From Calditrichota bacterium (GTDB lineage: Bacteria; Calditrichota; Calditrichia; Calditrichales; J004), in NCBI GenBank assembly GCA_013112635.1, contig JABFGF010000004.1, positions 124,001 to 188,000 on the forward strand: DNA of 64,000 nucleotides. The letters are read 5' to 3'. The translations under genes and the position numbers were made by a program. The number at the start of each line of letters is the position of its first letter. Position 1 is the stretch's first letter. Under the pieces are notes generated by a model. The model made no database searches. It was not told the DNA's origin and saw only the letters and a list, made by a program, of their open reading frames with translations. Below are positions 19,041 to 28,226 of this stretch, in pieces.

Positions 19041-19069
19041 ATTTTAAGGAAGGATAAACTGATTGTCAA
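19041..19069 (-). promoter_or_regulatory. Sigma-70-type promoter of the tetR-efflux operon
   Basis: Read on the minus strand, TTGACA (19069-19064), a 17-bp spacer and TAAAAT (19046-19041) form a near-consensus promoter that ends 27 bp before the tetR start codon. It is the best housekeeping promoter seen in the window. Confidence 0.65.
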
Positions 19070-19091
19070 GTTTTTTTCAATCACTTGTTTG

Positions 19092-19107
19092 AATCAATCG
19101 TTTGATT
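19092..19107. promoter_or_regulatory. Possible TetR operator
   Basis: The inverted repeat AATCAA-N4-TTGATT lies 23 bp upstream of the -35 box of the tetR promoter. Position and symmetry suit a TetR dimer, but no binding data exist and the flanks are AT-rich. Confidence 0.35.
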
Positions 19108-19206
19108 TAATTTTTTAGTAAGAGAATTGATTTAAAAAGAGTATTTGATAATAATAGAAAATCTAAAGCGGAAAGTTTACAGTGCTGAAATAGCTAAATC
19201 TTTTAT

Positions 19207-20223
19207 TTAAAATCTCAATAAAACCTTTCCAAACTGTTTACCTGATTCTAGCCATTCATGTGCCAATTTAATATCTTCGAAATCAAATATTTTGCCAACA
19301 ACTGGCTTTAGTTTTTTCTGAGCTACAAGTTCACAAACCTTTTTCATATCTTGCATTGTTCCCATTGTTGATCCGATAATCTGTTGTTGTTTTATAAACA
19401 AGGCCCGCAAATCAATGTTTACAAACGGCCCGGTCGTTGCACCGCAGGTTACAACTTTACCACCAATTTTTAAACAACGGAGGGAATCTCGCCAGGTTTT
19501 TTCACCCGTGTGCTCAAATACAATATCAATACCGCCGCTTATTTCTTTTGCTGTTTTGCCGATCGGTTCTTCATTGTAATTTATAGTATAGTCAGCCCCA
19601 AGTTTTTTTGCCATTTCTGCCTTTTCTTTTGAGCCAACTGTTGTAATTACGTTTGCACTAATCGCTTTAGCAATTTGAATTGCTGCACTGCCAACACCAC
19701 TTGAAGCACCATATATTAATACCCATTGTCCTTTTTGAAGATTTACTTTTGCAATAAGCATATGGTAGGCCGTTAACGATGCCAACGGAAAAGCTGCTGC
19801 TTCCTCCCAGCTTATATTTTTGGGTTTATGCAGAATAAACTCTTGCGGAATTGAAACATACTCTGCCTGGCATCCATTACTGTGTTCGCCGGGTATTGTA
19901 TATTTAGAAGATAGGTTTTCCTGGTTTCTTTTTACTAATGGATCATCTAAAGGAATGCGAAAAGGGACATTTATTATTTCATCGCCTGTTGTATAATTCT
20001 CTACTTCTGAACCAACTTCTACAATTTCTCCTGCGCCATCGCTGCCCAAAACCAAAGGTAAGGGAATGCCGGGGAAACCTTCACGTACAAATATATCCAG
20101 ATGGTTTAGTGCCGCATATTTTATTTTGACCAAAACTTCGTTTGGGGCCGGTTTAGGAGTTTCAAGGTTATCAATCTTCAAATTATCAACACCACCATGC
20201 TTATGAATTCGAACAACTCTCAT
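19207..20223 (-). CDS. Zinc-independent MDR oxidoreductase (quinone reductase-like)
   Basis: The protein has 338 aa in the medium-chain dehydrogenase/reductase layout. The N-terminal GroES-like domain reads VLVKIKYAALNHLDIFVREG and LVLGSDGAGEIVEVG. The Rossmann domain has LIYGASSGVGSAAIQIAK for NAD(P) binding. Cys residues for a structural zinc loop are not evident. It probably reduces a quinone, enone or similar carbonyl with NAD(P)H. It has GGGG upstream of its ATG. It is transcribed alone, towards the efflux operon but separated from it by the promoter region. Confidence 0.85.
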   Translation of the reverse strand: MRVVRIHKHGGVDNLKIDNLETPKPAPNEVLVKIKYAALNHLDIFVREGFPGIPLPLVLGSDGAGEIVEVGSEVENYTTGDEIINVPFRIPLDDPLVKRNQENLSSKYTIPGEHSNGCQAEYVSIPQEFILHKPKNISWEEAAAFPLASLTAYHMLIAKVNLQKGQWVLIYGASSGVGSAAIQIAKAISANVITTVGSKEKAEMAKKLGADYTINYNEEPIGKTAKEISGGIDIVFEHTGEKTWRDSLRCLKIGGKVVTCGATTGPFVNIDLRALFIKQQQIIGSTMGTMQDMKKVCELVAQKKLKPVVGKIFDFEDIKLAHEWLESGKQFGKVLLRF

Positions 20224-20339
20224 AAATCCCCTTTAAACTATCACTTAAATAAATTAAATTAGTAACTTTGAAAAACCATTGGCGTAAGCAAATTAACCAA
20301 ATATTCTAATCATGTAAAACTCAACCTTTAAGGAAAACT

Positions 20340-23048
20340 ATGAAAATTTTTACTCTGCTCATTTTGTTAGCTCTTTCATCTCAAATTTTTTCCCAAACCA
20401 TTTTTACTCCAAACAATGAACACCGCCAAATTGAAGCCAATCGAAAAGCAAAAGCACTTGCAAAATCATTTAACCAAAATCCTGTAACAGCTTTGGAAGA
20501 TGGACGGGGTTATGATGTTAGTTATTATGGACTGTCCCTGGATTTGCATCCGGCCAATACAAATATGAATGGTTCCGTTGAAATTAAAGCAACCGTCAGT
20601 TTAGCAGAGTTAAGCGAAGTTGTTCTGGATTTCAATACATTTTTAACTGTTGATTCAATCAAATCTGAAGAACTATCCCTAAATTTTGTTCATGAACACG
20701 ATGCCGGCAGACCAAGTGATTTGCTAATAATTACTCTTGATAAATCTCATGTGCAAGATGAAAGCTTTTCATTTACGATATACTACCATGGACCAACTGA
20801 TTTTGGTGGAACAAGTGTTTTCGGTGTTTCTTTTGGCCATACAGAAGTTTTAGGAAGAGACCACATCTGGAGCCTTAGCGAACCATACGGTGCCCGTGAT
20901 TGGTGGCCTTGCAAAGATACAGCTTTGGACAAAGCAGACAGCATGGACATTATTTACACTGTGCCTGAAGGTTGGTCAGCTGCTGCAAATGGTAAACTAC
21001 ATTCAGAAATAACCAATAATGGAAGAACGACTTTTCACTGGAAAGTTGGATACCCAATCGCCACATATCTTGTTTCAATCGCAGCTTATGAATACACAAG
21101 GTATGAAGACACTTATGTCGCCCAAAATGGCGATTCCCTTCCTATAATGTTTTTTGTTGCCCCGGAAAATTTTGAAAACTCCAAACCTGGTTTTTTTCTT
21201 GTAGATAATATGATTCAGATATTTGCTGATTTATACGGCGAGTACCCGTTTATGGGTGAAAAGTATGGCCATGCAGAAGCATCAATCTTTGGTGGTATGG
21301 AACATCAAACTATGACAACCCTTGGACCAATCCAGTTTAATCAAGGTTTCTATAGCGAAGGATTAATTTCACATGAATTGGCACATCAGTGGTGGGGCGA
21401 CATGGTGACTTGTGCATCGTTCCAGGATATCTGGTTAAATGAAGGGTTTGCAACCTATTCAGAAGCATTGATTGTTGAACAAATATATGGAAAGCAGGCT
21501 TACAAAAATCAGATAGCAAATGATGGTTATAAAGGCCCGGGAACTATTTTTGTTGAAGATACAACCAACACTAATCGTATTTTTAACCAGAACCTTAGTT
21601 ATGCAAAAGGGTCCTTTGTGCTGCACATGTTACGTGGCGTAGTTGGCGATGATACTTTTTTTGAAATAATGCAAGCATGGTACGATAATCCAAAAACAAA
21701 ATACGGTGCTGCATATACTTCGGATTTTCAACAAGTAGCTGAAGAGGTTAGCGGATTAAATCTCGAGAAGTTTTTTCAGCAATGGATTTATGGCGAATAT
21801 TTCCCGGTTTATGCATATGGACATAAGGTTATTGAAACTGATAGTGGATTTAACATCAGCTTAATTATTGACCAGAAACAGACAAATACAGGATTTTTTT
21901 GGATGCCGATTGATGTACAAATAATAACTGAATCGGACACGCTTAATTATGTAGTGTGGGATTCGTTGCAATCGCAATCCTTTGAGTTTTCAATTGATCA
22001 AAAGCCATTGTCAGTTACACTTGATCCAGATGATTGGATATTAAAAGATTCAAAAAGAAAACTAATAGACCCTCCTTTAAACAAAGGTACTTTGCTTTTA
22101 AATGGACTTACATGGAATACTAGCGGAGTTAGGGAAGCATATGAGAACAGGGCGTTTTGGGGTGATGCCCCAATCACTTTTTGGGATTTTTCTAACGAAC
22201 CAAGCGAGGGGTATCCAAACACCTTGCCAGAGCCATTAGGAATTGGAGATCTGTCAGTCGATATACTAGGTGAATATTCAACTATAATCTGGATATCCAA
22301 TAAGACACAAAGTGACTTTGATAATTGGCAAAAACTACCAATGATTGACTATTTAAACGAAGGCGGAAACATAATTTTAGCAACCAAATTTGGACAATTT
22401 TTTATTGATGATATGATGAGGGAATACCTGGGTATAAACTGGGATGAGAAAGAAAACTCATTAATTAAAAACTACCTGAGTGCATATAGTGGATTAGTGG
22501 ATATGCCAGTTACTTCCAACATGCCTTTAATAGCTTTGTTTGATACAACAACAGCCAATGAGAATAGTACATTATTATTTAAAACAACTGAAGGTTTTGA
22601 TAACGCAAAAGGAGCGGGTGTTTGGAGCAATCCTGCAAAAGGCGGTGACTTTGTATACCTGGCTTCAAGACCATGGTTATTTGACAATGATGCACTTAGG
22701 GCAAACATGGTTTATATGTTGGACAATTATATGAATGAGCAGGTTGTCTCAATTGAAGAATCAGAGAAAAAAATCATTCCTCAAAAATTTGAGATCAGCA
22801 ATGTTTATCCAAACCCCTTTAACCCAATTGCCCAAATCGATTTTTCTCTTCCTCAAAGTCGTAACATTACAATTACCATTTTTGACCTGATTGGAAAAAA
22901 AGTGGCAACTTTATTAAATAATGTTACCTATAAAGCAGGTAAGCATACTGTTTCATGGGATGCAACAAAACTTGCCAGTGGCCTTTATTTTATCCAGCTC
23001 GTGGCGGGTAAAAACATCCAAACACGCAAAGCAATTTTGATGAAATAG
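20340..23048 (+). CDS. Secreted M1-family aminopeptidase with type IX sorting domain
   Basis: The protein has 902 aa with a signal peptide (MKIFTLLILLALSSQIFSQ). The gluzincin core has the exopeptidase motif GGMEHQ, the zinc site HELAH at 345-349 and the third ligand Glu368 in NEGFATY, exactly the HExxH-X18-E spacing. After the peptidase (to about 580) comes a roughly 200-residue alpha/beta segment resembling a class I glutamine-amidotransferase-like fold (IIWISNKTQSDFDNW, NEGGNIILATKFG). A C-terminal YPNPFNP domain (from 822) ends in a Lys-rich tail typical of type IX cargo. It would trim peptides at the cell surface or outside the cell. It has AAGGA upstream and a strong terminator after it. 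Confidence 0.9.
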   Translation: MKIFTLLILLALSSQIFSQTIFTPNNEHRQIEANRKAKALAKSFNQNPVTALEDGRGYDVSYYGLSLDLHPANTNMNGSVEIKATVSLAELSEVVLDFNTFLTVDSIKSEELSLNFVHEHDAGRPSDLLIITLDKSHVQDESFSFTIYYHGPTDFGGTSVFGVSFGHTEVLGRDHIWSLSEPYGARDWWPCKDTALDKADSMDIIYTVPEGWSAAANGKLHSEITNNGRTTFHWKVGYPIATYLVSIAAYEYTRYEDTYVAQNGDSLPIMFFVAPENFENSKPGFFLVDNMIQIFADLYGEYPFMGEKYGHAEASIFGGMEHQTMTTLGPIQFNQGFYSEGLISHELAHQWWGDMVTCASFQDIWLNEGFATYSEALIVEQIYGKQAYKNQIANDGYKGPGTIFVEDTTNTNRIFNQNLSYAKGSFVLHMLRGVVGDDTFFEIMQAWYDNPKTKYGAAYTSDFQQVAEEVSGLNLEKFFQQWIYGEYFPVYAYGHKVIETDSGFNISLIIDQKQTNTGFFWMPIDVQIITESDTLNYVVWDSLQSQSFEFSIDQKPLSVTLDPDDWILKDSKRKLIDPPLNKGTLLLNGLTWNTSGVREAYENRAFWGDAPITFWDFSNEPSEGYPNTLPEPLGIGDLSVDILGEYSTIIWISNKTQSDFDNWQKLPMIDYLNEGGNIILATKFGQFFIDDMMREYLGINWDEKENSLIKNYLSAYSGLVDMPVTSNMPLIALFDTTTANENSTLLFKTTEGFDNAKGAGVWSNPAKGGDFVYLASRPWLFDNDALRANMVYMLDNYMNEQVVSIEESEKKIIPQKFEISNVYPNPFNPIAQIDFSLPQSRNITITIFDLIGKKVATLLNNVTYKAGKHTVSWDATKLASGLYFIQLVAGKNIQTRKAILMK

Positions 23049-23070
23049 TTAAACTAAATGATCCACATAA

Positions 23071-23108
23071 AAATCCCATTATGAATAATCCTTAATGGGA
23101 TTTTTTTT
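23071..23108 (+). terminator. Intrinsic terminator of the M1 peptidase gene
   Basis: The stem AAATCCCATTA (23071-23081) and TAATGGGATTT (23093-23103) is perfect over 11 bp and runs into eight Ts, 23 bp after the stop codon. Confidence 0.85.
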
Positions 23109-23262
23109 AGCACAATCTTTCTAAATACGTTCCAAAATAACTACTTCTATTTGAAATAGTTTTGCTCTCAAAAGAGAAAATAGTTAGAAATATTTTTCTA
23201 TAGAATATTTTAAAATTTGAAAAATATTAAAATACCCCTTTTTTTTCCTGCCATGAAATGCT

Positions 23263-23342
23263 TATATTAAAAACCTTGATGTGAAAAAAGCCGGTGTGGA
23301 GGAGATAATCCGTACCCGGGCTGGGCTACACCGGCATTTTTT
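23263..23342 (+). ncRNA. Compact GC-rich structured element, possible small RNA or bidirectional terminator
   Basis: In a 409-bp gap of very AT-rich DNA a 46-nt GC-rich island forms an 8-bp perfect stem, GCCGGTGT (23290-23297) with ACACCGGC (23328-23335), around a 30-nt loop containing GGAGGAGATAATCC and CCCGGGCTGGG. It is preceded by six As and followed by six Ts. A TATATT (23263-23268) sits at -10 distance from a possible start near 23275. It does not match a riboswitch I know, and no gene precedes it that still needs a terminator. Confidence 0.45.
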
Positions 23343-23457
23343 CTTTTAAGTTCCATTTATATCTACCCGGATATAAACTTTGAAATAAACTTCCCATACA
23401 CATATTGACGATTGCTTAAGATATTATTCTAAAACAAATATTTAGAAGAAGTAAAGA

Positions 23458-24120
23458 ATGACAGAAAAATTAAAAATTGAATTAATTATTTTCGATTTAG
23501 ATGGGACTTTGGCAGAAACACGACAGGATATTGCTGATGCGGCTAATTACATGCTGGCTCAACTCAAATTGCCAACCTTGCCTGAAGCAACCATTACCAG
23601 CTATGTTGGCAATGGCATAAAAAAGCTTATTGAACGTTGCTTGCCAGGCTCAAGCGAATCACTTCGTGAACAAGGCTTTAATTTTTTTGTAGAATTTTAT
23701 GCAAATCATCTTGCCGATAACACATATCTTTATCCAGGCGTTTTAAACATTTTAAAAGAACTGAGACAGCTTAAGATGGCTGTTCTTAGCAACAAAGCAC
23801 AACGGTTCACAGAAGAGATTATCCATAAGCTTGATATTGAAAATTATTTTAAGATTGTTATGGGCAGTAATCCTCATTTTCCCAAAAAACCTGCACCTGA
23901 TTCAATAAATCACATAATTGAAACTTTGGACTGTTCAAAACAAAAAACAATTATAATTGGTGATACTAAAAATGATATTATAGCAGGAAAAGCTGCAAAT
24001 ATTCATACCTGTGCTGTCACTTACGGATTTCGCAGTAAAGAAAAACTGTTAAAATACAATCCAGATTTCATGATAGATTCAATTGTTGAACTTAACGATA
24101 TTCTTGTGCCAAGTTTTTAA
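23458..24120 (+). CDS. gph: HAD-family phosphatase, phosphoglycolate-phosphatase-like
   Basis: The protein has 220 aa. HAD motif I is IFDLDGTL with the nucleophile and acid Asp pair, motif II is VLSNKA, motif III Lys lies in PKKPAPDS, and motif IV is IIGDTKNDIIAG. The cap domain between motifs I and II is the helical C1 type found in Gph and PGMB-like enzymes. The probable substrate is 2-phosphoglycolate, which fits with the transketolase and epimerase downstream, but other phosphosugars cannot be excluded. Confidence 0.8.
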   Translation: MTEKLKIELIIFDLDGTLAETRQDIADAANYMLAQLKLPTLPEATITSYVGNGIKKLIERCLPGSSESLREQGFNFFVEFYANHLADNTYLYPGVLNILKELRQLKMAVLSNKAQRFTEEIIHKLDIENYFKIVMGSNPHFPKKPAPDSINHIIETLDCSKQKTIIIGDTKNDIIAGKAANIHTCAVTYGFRSKEKLLKYNPDFMIDSIVELNDILVPSF

Positions 24121-24258
24121 CCGCCAAAATAGTTACTTCCAAAACCCAAATTATAAATGCTTTTTTCATTATTTGACCGCTAAATAAAAGTGTAAATTTG
24201 TGTTTAAATTTTGTAAAATTGGAATTAATCAAAAAATAGCTATAAGAAGGAAATACCG

Positions 24259-26256
24259 ATGACCGTTACAGAAATACAACAGCTTCAGGAAATGGCCAAA
24301 ACAATTCGCGGCCTCTCAATAGATGGAATACAAAAAGCAAATTCAGGCCATCCGGGCTTACCTATGGGAATGGCTGACGCTGCATCAGTTTTATGGATGA
24401 AGCACTTAAAACACAATCCAAATGATCCAAAATGGATTGACCGGGATCGTTTTGTATTATCTGCCGGGCATGGTAGTATGTTAATTTATAGCCTTCTTCA
24501 CCTCACGGGATATGACCTTTCTCTTGATGAACTAAAGAATTTCCGCCAGTGGGACAGTAAAACGCCGGGTCACCCGGAATATGGGCACACAGCAGGTATT
24601 GAAACAACAACCGGTCCACTTGGCCAAGGTGTCGCAAATGGTGTTGGTATGGCCATTGCAGAAAAAAGGCTTGCTGCACATTTCAACAAAAGTAATGAGA
24701 CGATTGTTGATCACTATACTTATGTAATAGCTGGAGACGGCTGCATGATGGAAGGCATTTCGCATGAAGCTTGTTCTCTTGCAGGCCACCTAAAACTTGG
24801 AAAACTTATTTTACTTTATGACGACAATAATATCAGCATTGACGGTCCAACTGAACTCTCTTTTAGTGAAGATGTTTTAAAACGGTTTGAATCATATAAC
24901 TGGCATACCCAACGGATCGATGGCCATGACCTCGAATCTGTTAACAGCGCAATTGATAATGCAAAAAACGATAATCGCCCTTCTATAATTGCCTGCAAAA
25001 CTATTATTGGATTCGGCAGCCCAAACAAGGCTGGTACATCGGGCGTTCACGGTTCTCCACTTGGAGATGATGAAATTATTCTGACAAAAGAAAAATTGGG
25101 ATTACCAACGGATAAAACATTTTATATATCTGAGGAAGTTTTACAATATACACACACTTCTGCAAACAAAGGTTCTGATGAGCAGGGAAAATGGCAATCA
25201 CAATTTAAAAACTATAAAAATAACAATCGCGATGCAGCCCATTTACTTAAAAGAATTATGAAAGGCCAGCTCCCTGAAAACTGGCAAGACAATTTACCGG
25301 AGTTTGAAGCCGGCACAGCAATGGCAACTCGCTCGGCTTCAGGAAAAGTTTTGGATGCGCTGACCCCAAATTTATTTGAAATGCTTGGTGGTTCAGCGGA
25401 CTTAACACCTTCCAATAATACTTTCCCCAAAGATGGATTGGCAATTAATCCTGAAAATTTTGATGGAAACTATTTACACTATGGTGTCCGTGAACACGCC
25501 ACAGCAGCAATTATGAATGGGCTTGCCCTCCATGGCGGAATAATTCCTTATGGCGGGACTTTTCTTGTCTTTTCAGATTATATGCGCAACAGTATTCGTC
25601 TTTCTGCAATGATGGGAATCCGGGTAATTTATGTTTTTACTCATGATTCAATTGGCCTTGGTGAAGATGGCCCAACACATCAACCTATTGAACACTTGGC
25701 CTCATTAAGAACTATCCCAAATTTAACAGTTATCCGGCCTAGCGATGCTGCTGAAACTATTTGGGCCTGGGAGAGTGCCATCAATAACACATCCGGTCCT
25801 ACAGCTTTAATTTTGACTCGCCAAAAACTGGCAAACCCGGATAGAAAAAATCTTGCTGCAGCCAGCAATGTTCAAAAAGGTGGTTATATATTTTCAGGAA
25901 TGGATGACGCAAAAGTGGCCTTAATAGCATCCGGTTCTGAAGTTGAAATAGCAATGGATGCCCAAAAAATTCTCAACAAAAAAGGCATTGCATCACGTGT
26001 GATTTCTATGCCGAGCTGTGAACTTTTTGATCAGCAAAACGAGACATACAAGCAAGCAGTATTACCAAAAGAGATGGCGGCAAGAGTAGCAATCGAAGCA
26101 GGTTCAGATCAGTCCTGGTACAAATACGTTGGGTCTGAAGGAAAAATTATTTCGATTGACGGCTATGGCACTTCTGCTCCTTACGATGAAATTTATAAAC
26201 AATTTGGACTGACAGCAGAAAATGTTGCTGAGCATGCAATTAGCTTAATAAAATAG
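24259..26256 (+). CDS. tkt: Transketolase
   Basis: The protein has 665 aa, the usual full length. The N-terminal thiamine diphosphate domain has [30 protein letters not shown], and the GDG...N cofactor motif [13 protein letters not shown]. The pyrimidine domain carries the catalytic-region text [19 protein letters not shown] and the His-rich [15 protein letters not shown]-terminal transketolase domain follows ([10 protein letters not shown]). It moves two-carbon units between sugar phosphates in the nonoxidative pentose phosphate pathway. A AGAAGGAAAT ribosome site precedes the ATG. The epimerase rpe follows 41 bp later. Confidence 0.96.
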   Translation: MTVTEIQQLQEMAKTIRGLSIDGIQKANSGHPGLPMGMADAASVLWMKHLKHNPNDPKWIDRDRFVLSAGHGSMLIYSLLHLTGYDLSLDELKNFRQWDSKTPGHPEYGHTAGIETTTGPLGQGVANGVGMAIAEKRLAAHFNKSNETIVDHYTYVIAGDGCMMEGISHEACSLAGHLKLGKLILLYDDNNISIDGPTELSFSEDVLKRFESYNWHTQRIDGHDLESVNSAIDNAKNDNRPSIIACKTIIGFGSPNKAGTSGVHGSPLGDDEIILTKEKLGLPTDKTFYISEEVLQYTHTSANKGSDEQGKWQSQFKNYKNNNRDAAHLLKRIMKGQLPENWQDNLPEFEAGTAMATRSASGKVLDALTPNLFEMLGGSADLTPSNNTFPKDGLAINPENFDGNYLHYGVREHATAAIMNGLALHGGIIPYGGTFLVFSDYMRNSIRLSAMMGIRVIYVFTHDSIGLGEDGPTHQPIEHLASLRTIPNLTVIRPSDAAETIWAWESAINNTSGPTALILTRQKLANPDRKNLAAASNVQKGGYIFSGMDDAKVALIASGSEVEIAMDAQKILNKKGIASRVISMPSCELFDQQNETYKQAVLPKEMAARVAIEAGSDQSWYKYVGSEGKIISIDGYGTSAPYDEIYKQFGLTAENVAEHAISLIK

Positions 26257-26297
26257 TATTCTTATGAGTGTGTGTTAACAGAACTAACGGATTTTAT

Positions 26298-26969
26298 ATG
26301 CCAAGAAAAAATAGAAAAATCGCCCCCTCCATTTTATCTGCAGATTTTGCCAAACTTGGAGAACAGGTAAAACTTGTAGAGGATGGAGGCGCCGGTGTAA
26401 TTCATGTTGATGTAATGGATGGCCATTTTGTCCCAAACATCACAATCGGCCCTTTTATTGTAAAAGCATTAAGGCCTGTTACACAACTTCCTTTAGATGT
26501 TCATCTGATGATTGAAAATCCTGGTGACTATATTGATGCATTTGCCAAAGCCGGTGCAGATTATTTAACGGTTCATGAAGAAGCGTGTACTCATTTACAC
26601 AGGGTTATTCAATCCATAAAAGAAAAAGGTGTAAAAGCAGGCATTGCGTTAAATCCACACACGCCTGTTTCCTCAATTGAAGAAATTGTAGAAGATATCG
26701 ATCTTATTCTAATTATGTCGGTGAATCCGGGATTTGGCGGTCAGAAATTTATTTCGAATGCATTAAACAAACTTCGGCAAACTCAACAGCTTTTAAATGA
26801 CCGCGGTTTAAACCACATTGAAGTTGAGGTAGATGGCGGTGTAAAAATTGATAACATAAAGGAAATCTCTGACGCCGGTGCTGAAATTATCGTTTCCGGT
26901 TCCGGGATTTATAATACTGAAAACCCGGCAGCAACAATTCAGGAAATGCTAAAAATTGTTAATGACTAA
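26298..26969 (+). CDS. rpe: Ribulose-phosphate 3-epimerase
   Basis: The protein has 223 aa from the ATG at 26298; an upstream in-frame start adds ten residues without a ribosome site. TIM-barrel signatures are IAPSILSADFAKLG, IHVDVMDGHFVPNITIGP (metal His and Asp), DVHLMIENP, ILIMSVNPGFGGQKF and EVDGGVK. The second catalytic Asp is in VDGGV. It converts ribulose 5-phosphate to xylulose 5-phosphate, directly supplying the transketolase encoded before it. The two genes form an operon. Confidence 0.95.
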   Translation: MPRKNRKIAPSILSADFAKLGEQVKLVEDGGAGVIHVDVMDGHFVPNITIGPFIVKALRPVTQLPLDVHLMIENPGDYIDAFAKAGADYLTVHEEACTHLHRVIQSIKEKGVKAGIALNPHTPVSSIEEIVEDIDLILIMSVNPGFGGQKFISNALNKLRQTQQLLNDRGLNHIEVEVDGGVKIDNIKEISDAGAEIIVSGSGIYNTENPAATIQEMLKIVND

Positions 26970-27133
26970 GATGTATTATATCTCGGCTATTCGCTCATAT
27001 CAGAGTTGATCATTTCATCGCTTGCAATTAAATATTTTTATTTCCATATTTTCACATCCGCCAGGATGGCTCACCTAAAACTCTCCGCTTTAAAAGGAAT
27101 TTCCAATCGTAAACATCTCGAAAGGAAATTGTT

Positions 27134-28192
27134 ATGTTCAAAACTTTTAAGCTTTTTATAGCAACCTGGATATTAATCTCATCAGTTTTATCAGCGCAAG
27201 ACCGTACTATTTTAGTACCAAGACAAGTTCCAGGCGCCCCTTTTTCATACAATGATCAAAATGAAAATTTTGGTAAAGCTTATCGCTGGTTTCATGAAGG
27301 CGTAATTGACAGTGCCGTTGATAACTTGAAAAACGTAATTGCAAATTCCGGTTATTCGATCGACCCAAAGGCATATTATGTTGTGCTTGCTCATTTTAGT
27401 GATTCGTTCGCGCCAATCGGAATTATTCACGGCGAGCAAACAGATTTTTTTAACACCCGCTTATATGGCCTGGAAGAAGAAAATCTTTATTATGTTTTTA
27501 TTTCGCAAACGGAGAACGCCCCTTCGTTTCTATCAGTTATGGCTACTGCCAAAAATTCTCCATTTATGGAAAACTTACCCGGTTTTTTGGGACTTGTCGG
27601 GTTATTAGGTCAACCCGTTGCTTTGCAGAGTAATGAAAATACTGTCTGGGTGGACGTGCGCCGTTTTTCACTACCAAAGGTTTATCAGGATTTTAGCGAC
27701 CTTTCTTTTCTGGTAAAAAAACAGCTTTCAGATGAAAGCCCATTGGCAACAATTGTATTTGATAATACTGCCAAAGAAAGATGGAGCTATGGATTTGCAA
27801 TGGCCCTAACCAGCGTTCGAGATGTGGATTTGGTTGTCGGCAGTGATGGAACCATAATTGTGCGCCCAAAACCGGAGGCTGACCTTGCGGGATTTGCAGT
27901 AATTAACTATCATTTTCAGGCGATCGATACTAAAGCAAAATCATTTGGAAATTCGTTTCATTTGCTTGGTGGTTTTAGGCTGGCAGAGATATTTGAGCCA
28001 ATTATTGGGGTTGGAGGTGGTGTGTCACTTGGAATAATCGATTTACATGCTTTTGTTGGTTATAGCTTTGAGTTTACAAATAGTTTAAAAAAGGGATTTG
28101 AGATAGGTGATACGGTAACTTCAGATACAAGCCCATTTAAAAGTAAGGTTCGTGGAAAGCCGCGTTTTGGAATTGAGATAAAACTAAACTAA
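27134..28192 (+). CDS. Secreted hypothetical protein, 352 aa
   Basis: I do not recognise the family. A signal peptide (LFIATWILISSVLSAQ) and AAGGA site mark an exported protein. Residues about 45-85 look like one TPR-like helical pair (GKAYRWFHEGVIDSAVDNLK). The middle is mixed alpha/beta with the hydrophobic patch NLPGFLGLVGLLGQPV. The C-terminal third has alternating strands (NYHFQAIDTKAKSFGNSFH, GFRLAEIFEPIIGVGGGVSL, LHAFVGYSFEFT) compatible with a small outer-membrane beta-barrel. It is transcribed alone and ends at a bidirectional terminator. Confidence 0.7.
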   Translation: MFKTFKLFIATWILISSVLSAQDRTILVPRQVPGAPFSYNDQNENFGKAYRWFHEGVIDSAVDNLKNVIANSGYSIDPKAYYVVLAHFSDSFAPIGIIHGEQTDFFNTRLYGLEEENLYYVFISQTENAPSFLSVMATAKNSPFMENLPGFLGLVGLLGQPVALQSNENTVWVDVRRFSLPKVYQDFSDLSFLVKKQLSDESPLATIVFDNTAKERWSYGFAMALTSVRDVDLVVGSDGTIIVRPKPEADLAGFAVINYHFQAIDTKAKSFGNSFHLLGGFRLAEIFEPIIGVGGGVSLGIIDLHAFVGYSFEFTNSLKKGFEIGDTVTSDTSPFKSKVRGKPRFGIEIKLN

Positions 28193-28194
28193 AA

Positions 28195-28219
28195 AAACCC
28201 TCCCGTTTGGGAGGGTTTT
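28195..28219. terminator. Bidirectional intrinsic terminator
   Basis: AAACCCTCCC (28195-28204) and GGGAGGGTTT (28209-28218) form a strong 10-bp stem with a 4-nt loop. A-runs and T-runs on each side serve both the plus-strand gene ending at 28192 and the minus-strand SusD gene ending at 28227. Confidence 0.9.
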
Positions 28220-28226
28220 AGTATTA

